Origin: LSCE01 sp050485425
GTDB taxonomy: Bacteria > Pseudomonadota > Gammaproteobacteria > Nitrococcales > Aquisalimonadaceae
NCBI GenBank assembly: GCA_050485425.1
Contig: JBJHBJ010000012.1
Location: forward strand, 1 to 64,000
Direction: 5' to 3'
DNA length: 64,000 nucleotides
Position 1 is the stretch's first letter; every line of letters starts with the position of its first letter. The notes beneath the pieces were generated by a model. That model saw nothing but the letters and a program-made list of their open reading frames with translations, made no database searches and was not told where the DNA came from. Below are positions 19,581 to 28,449 of the stretch, piece after piece. The translations under genes and the position numbers were made by a program.

Positions 19581-19593
19581 TTCTGTTATCGGG

Positions 19594-20922
19594 CTACCGA
19601 AGCTGTCCGCTGCGGCCCCAGGACTTCAGGTTGGCCTTCTTCATCAGCGGCTCGTACTGGTGCGACACCAGGTGCGATTGCAACTGCGCCATGAAGTCCA
19701 TCACCACGATCACGATGATCAGCAGCGACGTACCGCCGAAGTAGAAAGGCACGTTCCAGTACAGGATCAGGAACTCGGGCAGCAGGCACACCGCGGTAAT
19801 GTAGATGGCGCCCACGGCCGTCAGCCGGGTCATCACACCGTCAATGTACTTGGCCGTCTGCTGGCCCGGCCGGATACCGGGAATAAAGGCACCGGACCGC
19901 TTCAGATTGTCCGCCGTGTCCTTCGAATTGAACACCAGCGCGGTGTAAAAGAAGCAGAAGAAAATGATCGCTATGGCGTAAAACAGCACATACAACGGCT
20001 GGCCGGGGCTCAGCGTGTTGGCAAGTCGCGACAGCAGACCGTCGCCCGCCGGATCGCCCAGCCACTGTCCCATGGTTGCCGGGAACAGGATGATACTGGA
20101 TGCGAAGATCGGCGGGATCACCCCTGCCATGTTCAACTTCAGCGGCAGATGCGTGCTCTGCGCCGCAAACATCTTCCTGCCCTGCTGGCGCTTGGCGTAA
20201 TTCACGGTGATGCGGCGCTGCCCGCGCTCAACGAACACCACGAAGGCCGTCACCGCCAGGACGCCGAGCACCAGGAACACCACCAGCGCGTAGCTCAGCT
20301 CGCCGGTACGCGCCAGTTCCAGCGTACCGCCCAGCGCCCCGGGCAGGCCCGCGACAATGCCGGAGAAGATGATGATGGAAATACCGTTGCCGATACCCCG
20401 CTCGGTGATCTGCTCACCCAGCCACATCAGGAACATGGTGCCGGTGGCCAGCGTCACCGTGCCGGTGAAGATGAAGCCGATACTGATGGTGTCACCGCCC
20501 ATGAAGGTGACGCCCTGGCGCTGCAGCGCAATTGTCACGCCGATGCCCTGAACCACGGCCAGCACCAGTGCACCGTAACGGGTGTACTGGGTAATCTTCC
20601 TGCGCCCGGCCTCGCCCTCTTTCTTGAGCTTCTCGAGACTGGGCACCACGGCAGCCAGCAGCTGCATGATGATGGCCGACGAGATGTACGGCATGATGCC
20701 GATGGCGAAAATGCTCAGCCGCTCGAGGGCACCACCGGAGAACATGTTGAACATGTCCAGGATGGTGCCGGCCTGGCGCTCGAACATCTCCGCCATGGCC
20801 TGCGGATCGATCCCGGGAATGGTCAGGTGCGAGCCAATCCGGAACACGACGATAGCCATCAGCACGAACATCAGCCGTTGCCGGACTTCCGTCAGTTTTG
20901 CCATTCCCCCGAGAGCAGACAT
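19594..20922 (-). CDS. secY: Protein translocase subunit SecY
   Basis: The 442-residue protein is the channel of the Sec translocon in the inner membrane. Ten hydrophobic helices are spread through the sequence, with the signature GIMPYISSAIIMQLL (helix 2) and the basic cytoplasmic loop KRQQGRKMFAAQSTHLPLKLNMAGVIP. An in-frame Met six codons later (MAKLTEV) is an alternative start. It closes the spc operon and is followed by a hairpin at 19534-19580. Its partner SecE is encoded at 46178-46558. Confidence 0.97.
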   Translation of the reverse strand: MSALGGMAKLTEVRQRLMFVLMAIVVFRIGSHLTIPGIDPQAMAEMFERQAGTILDMFNMFSGGALERLSIFAIGIMPYISSAIIMQLLAAVVPSLEKLKKEGEAGRRKITQYTRYGALVLAVVQGIGVTIALQRQGVTFMGGDTISIGFIFTGTVTLATGTMFLMWLGEQITERGIGNGISIIIFSGIVAGLPGALGGTLELARTGELSYALVVFLVLGVLAVTAFVVFVERGQRRITVNYAKRQQGRKMFAAQSTHLPLKLNMAGVIPPIFASSIILFPATMGQWLGDPAGDGLLSRLANTLSPGQPLYVLFYAIAIIFFCFFYTALVFNSKDTADNLKRSGAFIPGIRPGQQTAKYIDGVMTRLTAVGAIYITAVCLLPEFLILYWNVPFYFGGTSLLIIVIVVMDFMAQLQSHLVSHQYEPLMKKANLKSWGRSGQLR

Positions 20923-20946
20923 AGGTCTTCAGTTCACTCCTGGACC

Positions 20947-21381
20947 TCAGTCCTCGATCTTGCCGCCGGCCTGTTCGATGGCCGCCCGAGCACCCTTGGT
21001 CACACGCAGACCACGCAGGGTGTAGGCCTTGTCCACCTCACCGGAGAGAATGACCTTCGCCGACCTGGCCTGGGCGGAAACCACATCCGCCGCCTTCAGC
21101 GCCGCCAGATCGACCACGTCCCCTTCCACCAGCTTCAGCTCGGACAGACGGACCTCGCCGTTCAGTGCCGACTTCCGGGAACGGAAGCCCACTTTCGGCA
21201 CGCGCCGCTGCAGCGGCATCTGGCCGCCTTCGAAGCCGATCTTGGTGAAACCGCCGGACCGGGACTTCTGGCCCTTGTGGCCACGCCCACCGGTCTTGCC
21301 GTTACCCGAACCGATACCGCGGCCGACGCGGAAACGCTCTTTCCGGCTGCCTTCAGCCGGCTTCAGTTCATTCAACCGCAT
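20947..21381 (-). CDS. rplO: 50S ribosomal protein L15
   Basis: This 144-residue protein is a late large-subunit assembly protein. It starts MRLNELKPAEGSRKERFRVG and has the Gly/Lys-rich loop RGIGSGNGKTGGRGHKGQKSR of the family. The start at 21381 sits two bases after the rpmD stop; a longer frame upstream overlaps rpmD and is not used. secY follows 24 bp on. Confidence 0.97.
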   Translation of the reverse strand: MRLNELKPAEGSRKERFRVGRGIGSGNGKTGGRGHKGQKSRSGGFTKIGFEGGQMPLQRRVPKVGFRSRKSALNGEVRLSELKLVEGDVVDLAALKAADVVSAQARSAKVILSGEVDKAYTLRGLRVTKGARAAIEQAGGKIED

Positions 21382-21383
21382 GT

Positions 21384-21572
21384 TCAGACTTCCTCTACCG
21401 CGAGCATGTAGGAGACCTTGTTGATCATGCCCCGGTTCTCCGGAGTGTCGATCACCACCACGCTCTGGTGCATCCGGCGCAGGCCGAGACCGGCAACGCA
21501 AGCCTTGTGGCTCGCCAGCCGTCCGTTCGTGCTGCGACGCAGGGTGACCTTCAGCTGCTTGTTCTTGCTCAT
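21384..21572 (-). CDS. rpmD: 50S ribosomal protein L30
   Basis: The 62-residue protein has the family core LKVTLRRSTNGRLASHKACV and LGLRRMHQSVVVIDTPENRGMI. It is packed tightly between rpsE (3 bp) and rplO (2 bp), which suggests translational coupling. Confidence 0.96.
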   Translation of the reverse strand: MSKNKQLKVTLRRSTNGRLASHKACVAGLGLRRMHQSVVVIDTPENRGMINKVSYMLAVEEV

Positions 21573-21575
21573 GGC

Positions 21576-22076
21576 TTAGCCCTGGATCTCTTCAACGCGC
21601 TTGCCGCGCTTGGCAGCCACCTGCTCCGGCGCATTCATGTCCGCCAGACCGTTGATGGTTGCACGCACGACGTTGATCGGGTTGCGCGAACCGATGCTCT
21701 TGGCAAGCACATCGTGCACGCCCAGCACCTCGAACACAGCTCGCATCGCACCACCGGCGATAATACCGGTACCTTCCGACGCGGGCTGCATGAACACCTT
21801 GCTGGCACCGTGCGTCGCGGTCAGCGGGTACTGCAGGGTATGGCCCTGCAGCTTCACGGTCACCATGCTGTTGCGGGCCTTTTCCATCGCCTTCTGGATG
21901 GCGGCAGGCACTTCGCGCGCCTTCCCGTATCCGAAACCGACGCGACCATTGCCGTCACCCACCACCGTCAGCGCGGTAAAGCCGAACTGCCGGCCGCCCT
22001 TGACCACCTTGGCCACGCGGTTAACGGTAATCAGCTTTTCCTGAAGGCCGTCGGTGCTGCTTTCGTTCATCGCCAT
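21576..22076 (-). CDS. rpsE: 30S ribosomal protein S5
   Basis: This 166-residue protein is needed for decoding accuracy and mRNA entry. The N-terminal dsRNA-binding-like domain (EKLITVNRVAKVVKGGRQFGFTALTVVGDGNGRVGFGYGKA) and C-terminal domain (RAVFEVLGVHDVLAKSIGS) are intact. It lies in the spc operon between rplR and rpmD. Confidence 0.98.
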   Translation of the reverse strand: MAMNESSTDGLQEKLITVNRVAKVVKGGRQFGFTALTVVGDGNGRVGFGYGKAREVPAAIQKAMEKARNSMVTVKLQGHTLQYPLTATHGASKVFMQPASEGTGIIAGGAMRAVFEVLGVHDVLAKSIGSRNPINVVRATINGLADMNAPEQVAAKRGKRVEEIQG

Positions 22077-22090
22077 GTTCTTCGCCTCGT

Positions 22091-22450
22091 TTAGAACTGC
22101 AACCCGCCCTCACGCGCGGCATCAGCCAGCGCGCGGACGCGACCGTGATAGCGGTAGCCGCCACGATCGAAGGCGACCTGCTCGACGCCTGCGGCCTTGG
22201 CGCGCGCGGCGATCAGCTTGCCCACTTCCGTCGCTGCATCGGCATTGCCGGTTGCGCCCAGCTTGCCACGCAGTTCCTTGTCGAGCGTGCTCGCCGCAGC
22301 CAGCGTGCGGCTGCCGTCGGACTCGATGATCTGCGCGTAGATGTGACGCGGCGTACGATGCACGGTCAGCCGGTATGCGCCGACTTCGCTGATGTGCTTC
22401 CGGGCGCGACGGGCCCGACGCAAACGTGCTGCATTCTTGCTGCTGCTCAT
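22091..22450 (-). CDS. rplR: 50S ribosomal protein L18
   Basis: The 119-residue 5S rRNA-binding protein has the basic start KNAARLRRARRARKHISEV and the end YRYHGRVRALADAAREGGLQF, which is the standard C-terminus. The spc-operon order rplF-rplR-rpsE is conserved. Confidence 0.98.
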   Translation of the reverse strand: MSSSKNAARLRRARRARKHISEVGAYRLTVHRTPRHIYAQIIESDGSRTLAAASTLDKELRGKLGATGNADAATEVGKLIAARAKAAGVEQVAFDRGGYRYHGRVRALADAAREGGLQF

Positions 22451-22463
22451 AGACCCTTACCCG

Positions 22464-22997
22464 CTACTTCTTCTTGGCCTCTTTCATGACCACGCGCTCA
22501 TCGGCATAGCGCACGCCCTTGCCCTTGTAGGGCTCCGGCGGACGATACGCACGGATGTCCGCAGCCACCTGGCCGACCCGTTGCTTGTCGATACCCTTGA
22601 CCAGCACTTCTGTCTGGCTCGGAGTTTCGACCGTGATTCCCTCCGGCACCGGATAGTTCACCGGGTGAGAGAAGCCCAGCGTCAGGCTCAGGTTGTTACC
22701 CTGGGCCTGCGCACGATAACCAACGCCCCGCAGCTCGAGCTTGCGCTCGAACCCGGTGGTGACACCGGTCACCATGTTGGCGAGCAGCGCCCGCGTGGTG
22801 CCTGCCAGCGCAATATCGCCCTGGCTGTCGGAAGCGGCCTGGCAACGCAGCTCCCCGTCTTCCTGGGCAACGCGCACGTTCTCATGGATGGTGAAGGCCA
22901 GCTCGCCTTTCGGGCCCTTGACCTTCACATCCTGGCCGTCCAGGGCCACTTGTACACCGGACGGAACTGTAACTGGTTTCTTCGCAACTCGGGACAT
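22464..22997 (-). CDS. rplF: 50S ribosomal protein L6
   Basis: This 177-residue protein lies near the factor-binding site. It starts MSRVAKKPVTVPSGVQVAL and has the repeated L6 fold ending PEPYKGKGVRYADERVVMKEAKKK. It is in the spc operon, 13 bp before rplR. Confidence 0.98.
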   Translation of the reverse strand: MSRVAKKPVTVPSGVQVALDGQDVKVKGPKGELAFTIHENVRVAQEDGELRCQAASDSQGDIALAGTTRALLANMVTGVTTGFERKLELRGVGYRAQAQGNNLSLTLGFSHPVNYPVPEGITVETPSQTEVLVKGIDKQRVGQVAADIRAYRPPEPYKGKGVRYADERVVMKEAKKK

Positions 22998-23012
22998 GAC
23001 GTCAACCCTGCC

Positions 23013-23408
23013 TTAGAAGACCTCGCAGATCACCTCACCGCCGATGCCGGCGGCACGCGCAGCCCGGTCGGTCATCACGCCCTTGGAGGTGGACACGATC
23101 GCCACCCCCAGGCCGCCGTTCACTTTGGGCAGCGAGGCAGTATCCTTGTAAATTCGCAGACCCGGACGACTGATCCGCTTGAGCGTCTCGATCACGGGCT
23201 TGCCCTGGTAGTACCGGAGCTTCACGGTGACAACCGGCTTTTTCTCGTCGCCTTCAACGCGGAAGTCGTCGATATAGCCTTCTTCCTTCAGCACCGCGAG
23301 AACGGCCTGCTTCTGCCGCGAAGAGGGAATGGACACCTCGGCCTTGCCGGCCGCCTGTGCATTCCGGACGCGGGTCAGCAGGTCAGCAATGGGATCGGTC
23401 ATGCTCAT
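23013..23408 (-). CDS. rpsH: 30S ribosomal protein S8
   Basis: The 131-residue protein starts MSMTDPIADLLTRVRNAQ and ends GIGGEVICEVF, as the family does. In E. coli S8 represses the spc operon by binding mRNA near rplE; I did not identify that site here. Confidence 0.98.
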   Translation of the reverse strand: MSMTDPIADLLTRVRNAQAAGKAEVSIPSSRQKQAVLAVLKEEGYIDDFRVEGDEKKPVVTVKLRYYQGKPVIETLKRISRPGLRIYKDTASLPKVNGGLGVAIVSTSKGVMTDRAARAAGIGGEVICEVF

Positions 23409-23453
23409 GGATCTTTACCTGTTCGCTATCGCTATGGCTGGTGGCCGAAGCCC

Positions 23454-23759
23454 TTACCAGCTCGACTTGGTAAGGCCGGGAATCATGCCCTGCATGGCCG
23501 CTTCACGCAGCTTGTTCCGGGCAAGACCGAACTTGCGGTAGTAACCACGGGGGCGACCGGTCACGCGGCACCGGTTGCGCTGACGCACCGGGCTTGCGTC
23601 GCGGGGCAGGGCCTGCAGCTTCTCCTGCGCATCCAGGCGCTCTTCCGCGCTGGTGTCAGGATTGCTGATGACCGCCTTCAGCGCCTTGCGCTTGGCCGCG
23701 TACTTTTTCACCAGGCGGGTCCGTTTCTCTTCCCGCGCCACCATGGAAACCTTTGCCAT
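23454..23759 (-). CDS. rpsN: 30S ribosomal protein S14
   Basis: The 101-residue protein is the long, zinc-independent form: it lacks CxxC pairs in its C-terminal part (RNRCRVTGRPRGYYRKFGLARNKLREAAMQGMIPGLTKSSW). Its place between rplE and rpsH is standard. Confidence 0.98.
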   Translation of the reverse strand: MAKVSMVAREEKRTRLVKKYAAKRKALKAVISNPDTSAEERLDAQEKLQALPRDASPVRQRNRCRVTGRPRGYYRKFGLARNKLREAAMQGMIPGLTKSSW

Positions 23760-23771
23760 AACCGACCTCTG

Positions 23772-24311
23772 TTATTTCCTGAACGGGAAGTTGAAAGCCT
23801 CGAGCAGGGCCTGCCCTTCCTCATCCGATTTCGCGGTGGTGGTAATGGTTACGTCCATACCGCGAATCGCATCAACCTTGTCGAATTCCAGCTCCGGGAA
23901 GATGATCTGCTCCCGGACACCGAAGCTGTAGTTGCCACGCCCATCGAAGGACTTGGCGCTGAAACCGCGGAAGTCCCGAATCCGGGGAGCCGCCACATTG
24001 ATGAAGCGGTCCAGGAATTCCCACATCCGGTCCCGGCGCAAGGTGACCTTGCAGCCAATGGGCCAGCCATCGCGGATCTTGAAGCCTGCGATGGACTTCC
24101 GCGAATAGGTCACGATGGGCTTCTGACCGGCGATGGTCGCCATGTCGGACGTGGCATGATCAAGGATCTTCTTGTCCTTGACAGCCTCACCCAGCCCCAT
24201 GTTCAGGGTGACCTTGGTGATCCGCGGCACTTCCATCACGTTTCTGTAGCTGAAACGCTCCGTCAGCTGGCCGATCACATCCTGTTTGTATTGCTCCAGC
24301 AGCCTGGCCAT
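23772..24311 (-). CDS. rplE: 50S ribosomal protein L5
   Basis: The 179-residue 5S rRNA-binding protein has EVPRITKVTLNMGLGEAVKD and the C-terminal GMDVTITTTAKSDEEGQALLEAFNFPFRK. I choose the ATG at 24311 (MARLLEQYKQDV) because family members start that way; an ATG two codons upstream is also in frame. Confidence 0.97.
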   Translation of the reverse strand: MARLLEQYKQDVIGQLTERFSYRNVMEVPRITKVTLNMGLGEAVKDKKILDHATSDMATIAGQKPIVTYSRKSIAGFKIRDGWPIGCKVTLRRDRMWEFLDRFINVAAPRIRDFRGFSAKSFDGRGNYSFGVREQIIFPELEFDKVDAIRGMDVTITTTAKSDEEGQALLEAFNFPFRK

Positions 24312-24320
24312 GAGCACACC

Positions 24321-24638
24321 TTACGCGTCGACGAGTTCGTTATTGGACTTGAAGTAACGGACGTTCTTGCCGTCGACGTTCTTCACGCCGACCCGGTCCG
24401 CCTTCTCGGTCTTCGGGTTGTACACAGCGATGTTGGAGATATGCAGGGCCGCTTCACGCTCCTGGATACCACCGGACTCACCGCGCTGGGGATTGCCGCG
24501 AACATGCTTCTTCACCATGTTCACGCCTTCCACCACAACCCGATCCTTGTCGCGCAGCACGCGCAGCACGGTGCCGCGGCGACCCTTGTCTTTCCCGGCG
24601 ATCACGATCACGTCATCGCCCTTCTTGATCTTTTCCAT
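24321..24638 (-). CDS. rplX: 50S ribosomal protein L24
   Basis: The 105-residue assembly initiator protein has the KOW motif near its start (KIKKGDDVIVIAGKDKGRRGTVLRV). It follows rplN by 12 bp and precedes rplE by 9 bp in the spc operon. Confidence 0.98.
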   Translation of the reverse strand: MEKIKKGDDVIVIAGKDKGRRGTVLRVLRDKDRVVVEGVNMVKKHVRGNPQRGESGGIQEREAALHISNIAVYNPKTEKADRVGVKNVDGKNVRYFKSNNELVDA

Positions 24639-24650
24639 GACAGCCTCCGC

Positions 24651-25019
24651 CTACAGGACTTCCGGCGCCAGCGAAATGATGCGCATGAACTTCTCCGTGC
24701 GCAGCTCACGGGTCACGGGTCCGAAGACACGCGTACCAATGGGCTGCAGCTGGTTGTTCAGCAGCACCGCTGCGTTGCCGTCAAAGCGAATCAGTGAACC
24801 GTCGCCACGGCGTACACCATGACGGGTACGAACGACCACAGCGTTGTACACTTCGCCCTTCTTCACGCGCCCGCGCGGAATGGCGTCCTTGACGCTGACT
24901 TTGATGATGTCACCGATTCGCGCATACCGGCGCTTGGACCCGCCAAGCACCTTGATACACATCACCTCGCGCGCGCCGCTGTTGTCGGCCACGTTCAAAA
25001 GGGTTTGCATCTGAATCAT
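24651..25019 (-). CDS. rplN: 50S ribosomal protein L14
   Basis: The 122-residue protein begins MIQMQTLLNVADNSGAREVMCIKVLGG and ends SLAPEVL, typical of the family. It is the first gene of the spc block; 48 bp separate it from rpsQ, the last gene of the S10 block. Confidence 0.98.
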   Translation of the reverse strand: MIQMQTLLNVADNSGAREVMCIKVLGGSKRRYARIGDIIKVSVKDAIPRGRVKKGEVYNAVVVRTRHGVRRGDGSLIRFDGNAAVLLNNQLQPIGTRVFGPVTRELRTEKFMRIISLAPEVL

Positions 25020-25067
25020 TGCGTACTACCCGCTCGTGTTGTCCGCGCCCGCGGGGGCACTCCAGCC

Positions 25068-25334
25068 TTATCGCTGGGCCCGTTCAATAACTTCCACCAG
25101 GCGCCAGGACTTGGTCTTGGACAGCGGCCGGCACATTTCAACCGACACCCAATCCCCTTCCTGGCACTCGTTCGCCTCGTCGTGGGCGTGCAACTTCGTG
25201 GAACGCCGGATGAACTTGCCGTACAGCGGGTGCTTCACCATCCGCTCCACGAGCACCGTGACGGTCTTGTCCATCCTGGTGCTGACCACGCGACCCACCT
25301 GGGTGCGGGCGACCTTGTTCTGTTCATCACTCAT
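25068..25334 (-). CDS. rpsQ: 30S ribosomal protein S17
   Basis: The 88-residue OB-fold protein contains ARTQVGRVVSTRMDKTVTVLVER and HDEANECQEGDWVSVEMCRPLSKTKSW. Its start codon overlaps the rpmC stop by four bases (ATGA), so translation of the two is probably coupled. Confidence 0.97.
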   Translation of the reverse strand: MSDEQNKVARTQVGRVVSTRMDKTVTVLVERMVKHPLYGKFIRRSTKLHAHDEANECQEGDWVSVEMCRPLSKTKSWRLVEVIERAQR

Positions 25335-25534
25335 GACGTTTCACCCGCCTTGCGCTTTTCGTTCATCACGGTCTTGATGCGCGCGATGTCGCGGCGCGCC
25401 TTCTTGATGAGGTCAGGGCGCGGCTGCTGACCAGTCGCCGCCTGCATGCGCAGGTTGAACTGCTCCTTGCGCTTCTCCAGCAGCTCGTCGCCGAGCCCGG
25501 CCAAATCTTTCTCTCGCAGCTCGTTCGCCTTCAT
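25331..25534 (-). CDS. rpmC: 50S ribosomal protein L29
   Basis: The 67-residue protein starts MKANELREKDLAGLGDELLE. I use the ATG at 25534, which overlaps the rplP stop in a TGATG; a GTG one codon upstream is also possible. It is coupled at both ends: one base with rplP and four bases with rpsQ. Confidence 0.96.
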   Translation of the reverse strand: MKANELREKDLAGLGDELLEKRKEQFNLRMQAATGQQPRPDLIKKARRDIARIKTVMNEKRKAGETS

Positions 25535-25947
25535 CACACCACCGTCCGAGTAACAAACCGCGTCTGGATCGGCAGCTTGGCCGAGGCCAGCCGGAAGGCT
25601 TCGCGAGCGACCTCTTCCGACACGCCTTCGATCTCGTACAGCACGCGGCCGGGCTGGATCTTGGCAGCCCAGTGATCAACGTTGCCCTTACCCTTGCCCT
25701 GACGCACTTCCAGGGGCTTGGAGGTAATGGGGGTGTCCGGGAAGATCCGGATCCACAGCTTGCCGCCGCGCTTCACGTGGCGCGTAATCGCGCGACGTGC
25801 AGCCTCGATCTGGCGCGCGGTCACCGGGCCACGGGTGGTGGCCTTGATCGCGTACTCGCCGAAGCTGACCTTGTCGCCACGGCTAGCCAGACCGTGGTTA
25901 CGGCCTTTCTGCTGCTTTCGAAATTTGGTGCGTTTCGGTTGCAACAT
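25534..25947 (-). CDS. rplP: 50S ribosomal protein L16
   Basis: The 137-residue protein of the A-site region starts MLQPKRTKFRKQQKGRNHGLA. The central Arg in the PVTARQIEAARRAITRHVKRGGKLWIRIFPD stretch, hydroxylated in E. coli, is in a conserved setting. The stop overlaps the rpmC start by one base. Confidence 0.98.
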   Translation of the reverse strand: MLQPKRTKFRKQQKGRNHGLASRGDKVSFGEYAIKATTRGPVTARQIEAARRAITRHVKRGGKLWIRIFPDTPITSKPLEVRQGKGKGNVDHWAAKIQPGRVLYEIEGVSEEVAREAFRLASAKLPIQTRFVTRTVV

Positions 25948-25958
25948 GACGTTGTCCC

Positions 25959-26645
25959 TTACTTGCCGGCGGCGGCGCGTTCAGCTTTGCCGTCGCTGCT
26001 GCTCTGAAAGACTTCCGGCTCCAGGATCTCGCCCTTGAAGACCCAGACCTTGACACCGATGATGCCGTAGGTGGTCTTCGCCTCGGCGAATCCGTAATCG
26101 ATGTTGGCGCGCAGGGTGTGCAGCGGCACACGACCTTCCCGGTACCACTCGCTGCGGGCGATTTCCGCCCCGTTCAAGCGGCCGCCGACATTGATCTTGA
26201 TGCCCTGGGCGCCCAGACGCATGGCGTTGCCCACGGCGCGCTTCATCGCGCGACGGAACATGATGCGGCGCTCGAGCTGCTGGGCGATGTTCTCCGCCAC
26301 CAGCTGCGCGTCCGTTTCCGGCTTGCGCACTTCCTCGATGTTCACGTGCACCGGCACGCCCATCAGCTTGCTGATCTGGGCCCGCAGCGCCTCGATGTCC
26401 TCGCCTTTCTTGCCGATCACCATACCGGGACGGGCGGTATAGATGGTCACCAGCGCGTTCTTCGCCGGACGCTCGATACGGATCTTGCTGATCGAGGCGT
26501 GGGAGAGCTTCTTCTTGATGAACTCCCGCACCTTCAGGTCCGTATTCAGGTAATCACCAAAGTCGTTGCTATTGGCGTACCACATGGAACGCCATTCTTC
26601 GGTAACGCCCAGTCGAAAGCCGGTCGGGTGAATTTTTTGTCCCAT
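25959..26645 (-). CDS. rpsC: 30S ribosomal protein S3
   Basis: The 228-residue protein has the KH RNA-binding domain (residues 40-110, VTIYTARPGMVIGKKGEDIEALR) and the C-terminal domain that shapes the mRNA entry tunnel. The start MGQKIHPTGFRLGVTEEW is standard. Confidence 0.98.
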   Translation of the reverse strand: MGQKIHPTGFRLGVTEEWRSMWYANSNDFGDYLNTDLKVREFIKKKLSHASISKIRIERPAKNALVTIYTARPGMVIGKKGEDIEALRAQISKLMGVPVHVNIEEVRKPETDAQLVAENIAQQLERRIMFRRAMKRAVGNAMRLGAQGIKINVGGRLNGAEIARSEWYREGRVPLHTLRANIDYGFAEAKTTYGIIGVKVWVFKGEILEPEVFQSSSDGKAERAAAGK

Positions 26646-26656
26646 TACAGCCCCCG

Positions 26657-26989
26657 TTACTGCTCAGCCACGGCCACGGTAATGTGGCTGGTGCGCTTGA
26701 GAATGCGGTTGGCACGACCCTTTGCACGCGGCTGAATCCGCTTGTAGGTCGGACCTTCGTCGACAAACACCCGAGCCACTTTCAGCTCGTCGATGTCTGC
26801 GCCCTCGTTGTGCTCGGCATTGGCAATGGCCGACATCAGCACCTTGCGCATGATCCCGGCGCCCTTCTTCGGGCTGAACTCGAGAATCTGCAGGGCGCTA
26901 CCGACGCTCTTGCCGCGAATCTGGTCCGCCACCAGGCGCACCTTCTGCGGCGAGACGCGCGCGAAACGGAGTTTGGCTGCAACTTCCAT
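26657..26989 (-). CDS. rplV: 50S ribosomal protein L22
   Basis: The 110-residue exit-tunnel protein begins MEVAAKLRFARVSPQKVRLVADQIRGK. The extended loop reaching into the tunnel (DEGPTYKRIQPRAKGRANRILKRTSHI) is intact and has no insertion of the kind seen in macrolide-resistant strains. Confidence 0.97.
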   Translation of the reverse strand: MEVAAKLRFARVSPQKVRLVADQIRGKSVGSALQILEFSPKKGAGIMRKVLMSAIANAEHNEGADIDELKVARVFVDEGPTYKRIQPRAKGRANRILKRTSHITVAVAEQ

Positions 26990-26997
26990 TGGGCACC

Positions 26998-27273
26998 CTA
27001 CCTCTTGGACTTCTTGTCGGCCGCGTGGCCACGGTAGGTACGCGTGGCAGCGAACTCGCCGAGCTTGTGGCCGACCATGTTCTCATTGATCAAGACGGGC
27101 ACATGCTGGCGCCCGTTATGCACCGCTATCGTCAGACCCACCATGTCCGGCAGGATCATCGAGCGACGCGACCAAGTCTTGATCGGACGCTTGGAGTTGG
27201 CCTCCAGAGCCGCTTCCACCTTCTTCACCAGGTGGGTGTCGACGAACGGTCCCTTTTTAACTGAACGTGGCAC
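26998..27273 (-). CDS. rpsS: 30S ribosomal protein S19
   Basis: The 91-residue protein of the 30S head starts MPRSVKKGPFVDTHLVKKVEAA and has the conserved GHKLGEFAATRTYRGHAADKK ending. It lies between rplB and rplV in the S10 operon. Confidence 0.98.
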   Translation of the reverse strand: MPRSVKKGPFVDTHLVKKVEAALEANSKRPIKTWSRRSMILPDMVGLTIAVHNGRQHVPVLINENMVGHKLGEFAATRTYRGHAADKKSKR

Positions 27274-27285
27274 GGGTCACGACCT

Positions 27286-28122
27286 CTAGCTGCGTTTGTT
27301 CTTGCGGCGCGAACGCACGATGAACTTATCCGTGCGCTTGTTCGACCGCGTCTTGTAGCCCTTGGTGGGCATACCCCAGGGGGACACCGGATGGCGACCA
27401 CCCGAGGTCCGGCCCTCACCACCGCCATGCGGATGGTCGACCGGATTCATCACCACACCACGGACCGTCGGGCGAACACCGCGCCAACGACTGGCACCCG
27501 CCTTCCCGAGGGAACGCAGATTGTGCTCAGGATTGCTGACCTCACCGATCGTTGCGCGACACTCGGCGGAGACTTTCCGCATTTCGCCGGAGCGCAGCCG
27601 CAGCGTGGCGTAAGCGCCTTCGCGGGCAACCAGCTGCACGCTGGCACCGGCGGAACGCGCAAGCTGCGCACCCTTGCCGGGGCGCATTTCCACGCAGTGA
27701 ACCTGCGTACCCACCGGAATGTTCCGCAGGGGCAGCGCGTTGCCGGGCTTGATCGGCGCTTCCGAACCGGAATGCAGTACCGCACCCGCCTTCAAACCGC
27801 GGGGCGCGATAATATACCTTCTCTCGCCGTCCGCATAAAGCACTAATGCAATATGCGCGCTGCGGTTCGGGTCGTATTCCAGACGTTCCACTTTCGCGGG
27901 CACGCCGTCCTTGTTCCGCTTGAAATCGATGACGCGGTAACGCTGCTTGTGACCACCACCCTTGTGACGCGTGGTGATGCGGCCAGCGTTGTTGCGACCA
28001 CCGGTCTTGGTCTTCTTTTCGACCAGCGGAGCGTAAGGGGCTCCCTTGTGCAGATCCTCGTCGCGGACCTGGACAACGAAGCGACGCCCCGGTGATGTCG
28101 GTTTAGCCTTGAGCAGTGCCAT
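27286..28122 (-). CDS. rplB: 50S ribosomal protein L2
   Basis: The 278-residue protein is required for subunit joining and peptidyl-transferase function. It ends with the conserved NPVDHPHGGGEGRTSGGRHPVSPWG region that contains the key histidine. It is five residues longer than the E. coli protein. Confidence 0.98.
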   Translation of the reverse strand: MALLKAKPTSPGRRFVVQVRDEDLHKGAPYAPLVEKKTKTGGRNNAGRITTRHKGGGHKQRYRVIDFKRNKDGVPAKVERLEYDPNRSAHIALVLYADGERRYIIAPRGLKAGAVLHSGSEAPIKPGNALPLRNIPVGTQVHCVEMRPGKGAQLARSAGASVQLVAREGAYATLRLRSGEMRKVSAECRATIGEVSNPEHNLRSLGKAGASRWRGVRPTVRGVVMNPVDHPHGGGEGRTSGGRHPVSPWGMPTKGYKTRSNKRTDKFIVRSRRKNKRS

Positions 28123-28152
28123 GGTTCTAGCCCGTCGCTATCAGCGTGTTCT

Positions 28153-28449
28153 TCAGTCGCCGCCCAGGAAATCGATTTCCTGGCCGGCCTCGAGGGCCAC
28201 GTAGGCCTTCTTCCAGTCCGAGCGGCGCCCGCGGATCCGGCCGAAATTCTTGGCCTTGCCCTTCACGGTTGCCGTCTGGACCCGGTTTACCTTGACGTCG
28301 AACAGTTGTTCGACCGCCTGCTTGATCTCGTCCTTGGTCGCGTCACGCGCCACCTTGAACACCACCTGATTGGCGGCTTCGGCGGCCACGGAGGTTTTCT
28401 CCGAGACGTGGGGCGCGAGCAGGATTTTGTAGAGGCGTTCCTGGTTCAT
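28153..28449 (-). CDS. rplW: 50S ribosomal protein L23
   Basis: The 98-residue exit-tunnel protein docks trigger factor and SRP. I take the ATG at 28449 (MNQERLYKILLAPHVSEK), which overlaps the rplD stop in a classic ATGA; a start three codons further up would overlap more and is less like the family. Confidence 0.96.
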   Translation of the reverse strand: MNQERLYKILLAPHVSEKTSVAAEAANQVVFKVARDATKDEIKQAVEQLFDVKVNRVQTATVKGKAKNFGRIRGRRSDWKKAYVALEAGQEIDFLGGD